A stretch of 5,343 nucleotides of DNA from Candidatus Nanopelagicaceae bacterium (lineage in GTDB: Bacteria > Actinomycetota > Actinomycetes > Nanopelagicales > Nanopelagicaceae), in contig JALQWD010000167.1 in assembly GCA_023260175.1 (NCBI GenBank), forward strand, positions 1 to 5,343, in the 5' to 3' direction. The position numbers were made by a program, and so were the translations under genes. Below the pieces are notes generated by a model. It saw only the letters and a list, made by a program, of their open reading frames with translations, was not told where the DNA came from and did no database searches. This document shows positions 5,070 through 5,343 of this stretch, in pieces (position 1 is the stretch's first letter; each line of letters opens with the position of its first letter).

Positions 5070-5343
5070 GTGCATAAATTTAACGCCGAAGTCGAAGTGG
5101 TCGCAGATGAAATTCTGGCCTATGCACTTGAACGACTTCGTCAAGAGCCGCCACTTGATGGACCGTTGACACCGATCGAACTTTACGAACGCGTTGGCAA
5201 CACCATCACTGCAAAGGGTTTGGGCGGACTTCCAACTCTAGAGATTTTCAAAGAAGTTTTAGCGAAAGCATGTATCTCAACAGATCACGAACGATATTTA
5301 GCATTTATCCCAACTGCGCCATCTGAATATTCATCGCTCTTTG
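5070..5343 (+). CDS. Group II PLP-dependent amino acid decarboxylase, N-terminal part (partial)
   Basis: The frame runs from GTG at 5070 off the end of the window; 91 residues are visible. The segment LTPIELYERVGNTI (33-46), a GLGG loop (50-53), a helix with FKEVLAKACISTDH (60-73) and especially HERYLAFIPTAPSEYSSLF (73-91) match the N-terminal region of aromatic-L-amino-acid/glutamate/tyrosine decarboxylase-like enzymes, whose 'HPRYLAFIPT' segment forms part of the substrate pocket. The PLP-binding lysine lies further on and is not in the window, so activity and substrate cannot be judged. Family members are usually 450-500 residues. The GTG is preferred because a -10-like CATTAT precedes it by 6 bases and the N-terminus has a sensible length; a GTG at 5097 is an alternative. 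The gene is divergent from the alpha/beta hydrolase. Confidence 0.82.
   Translation, partial: MHKFNAEVEVVADEILAYALERLRQEPPLDGPLTPIELYERVGNTITAKGLGGLPTLEIFKEVLAKACISTDHERYLAFIPTAPSEYSSLF

Noticed and set aside
4926..5144. Minus-strand 72-codon frame spanning the hydrolase start and the decarboxylase
   Set aside because: It crosses the divergent promoter region and opposes clear decarboxylase codons; no motif supports it.

Overview
The window reads as a piece of a small, gene-dense actinobacterial chromosome. The base composition is only moderately GC (mid-40s per cent by eye). Most start codons lack a Shine-Dalgarno sequence, and the murT-gatD pair is of the actinobacterial/Firmicutes type. 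Low GC, very tight packing, leaderless-looking starts and a lysine/alanine-rich tail together suggest a streamlined freshwater actinobacterium of the acI/Nanopelagicales kind. That taxonomic guess is inference; no marker gene here proves it.

Layout, left to right. (1) 1-468: 3' end of a Thr/Ser/Ala-rich, beta-rich protein, probably secreted, followed by a strong hairpin terminator (480-516). (2) 530-1801: a signal-peptide, single-membrane-span protein whose two exported beta-sandwich regions resemble the DUF916/DUF3324 organisation of WxL-interacting proteins. It carries a histone H1-like lysine tail on the predicted cytoplasmic side. Its ribosome binding site directly abuts the T-tract of the upstream terminator. 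(3) 1846-2367: a beta-class carbonic anhydrase, apparently leaderless, with a perfect 10-bp inverted repeat flanking its -10 box and overlapping its start. (4) 2378-3565 and 3562-4257: murT and gatD, the two subunits of the lipid II isoglutaminyl synthase, overlapping by ATGA. (5) 4214-5032, minus strand: an alpha/beta hydrolase with an intact Ser-Asp-His triad, overlapping the end of gatD tail-to-tail by 44 bp. (6) 5070-5343: the 5' end of a group II PLP-dependent amino acid decarboxylase, divergent from the hydrolase across only 37 bp.

How the genes fit together. Genes 1 and 2 look like a cell-surface pair: an exported ligand-like protein and a membrane-anchored partner, expressed at different levels through a leaky terminator. 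MurT/GatD amidate the D-glutamate of lipid II, so half the window concerns the cell envelope. The carbonic anhydrase lies just upstream of murT with a 10-bp gap and may share its transcript. The hydrolase and decarboxylase form a separate divergent unit with mutually overlapping promoters. No stretch longer than 300 bases lacks a gene. I see no RNA gene, insertion sequence, CRISPR array, attachment site or origin.
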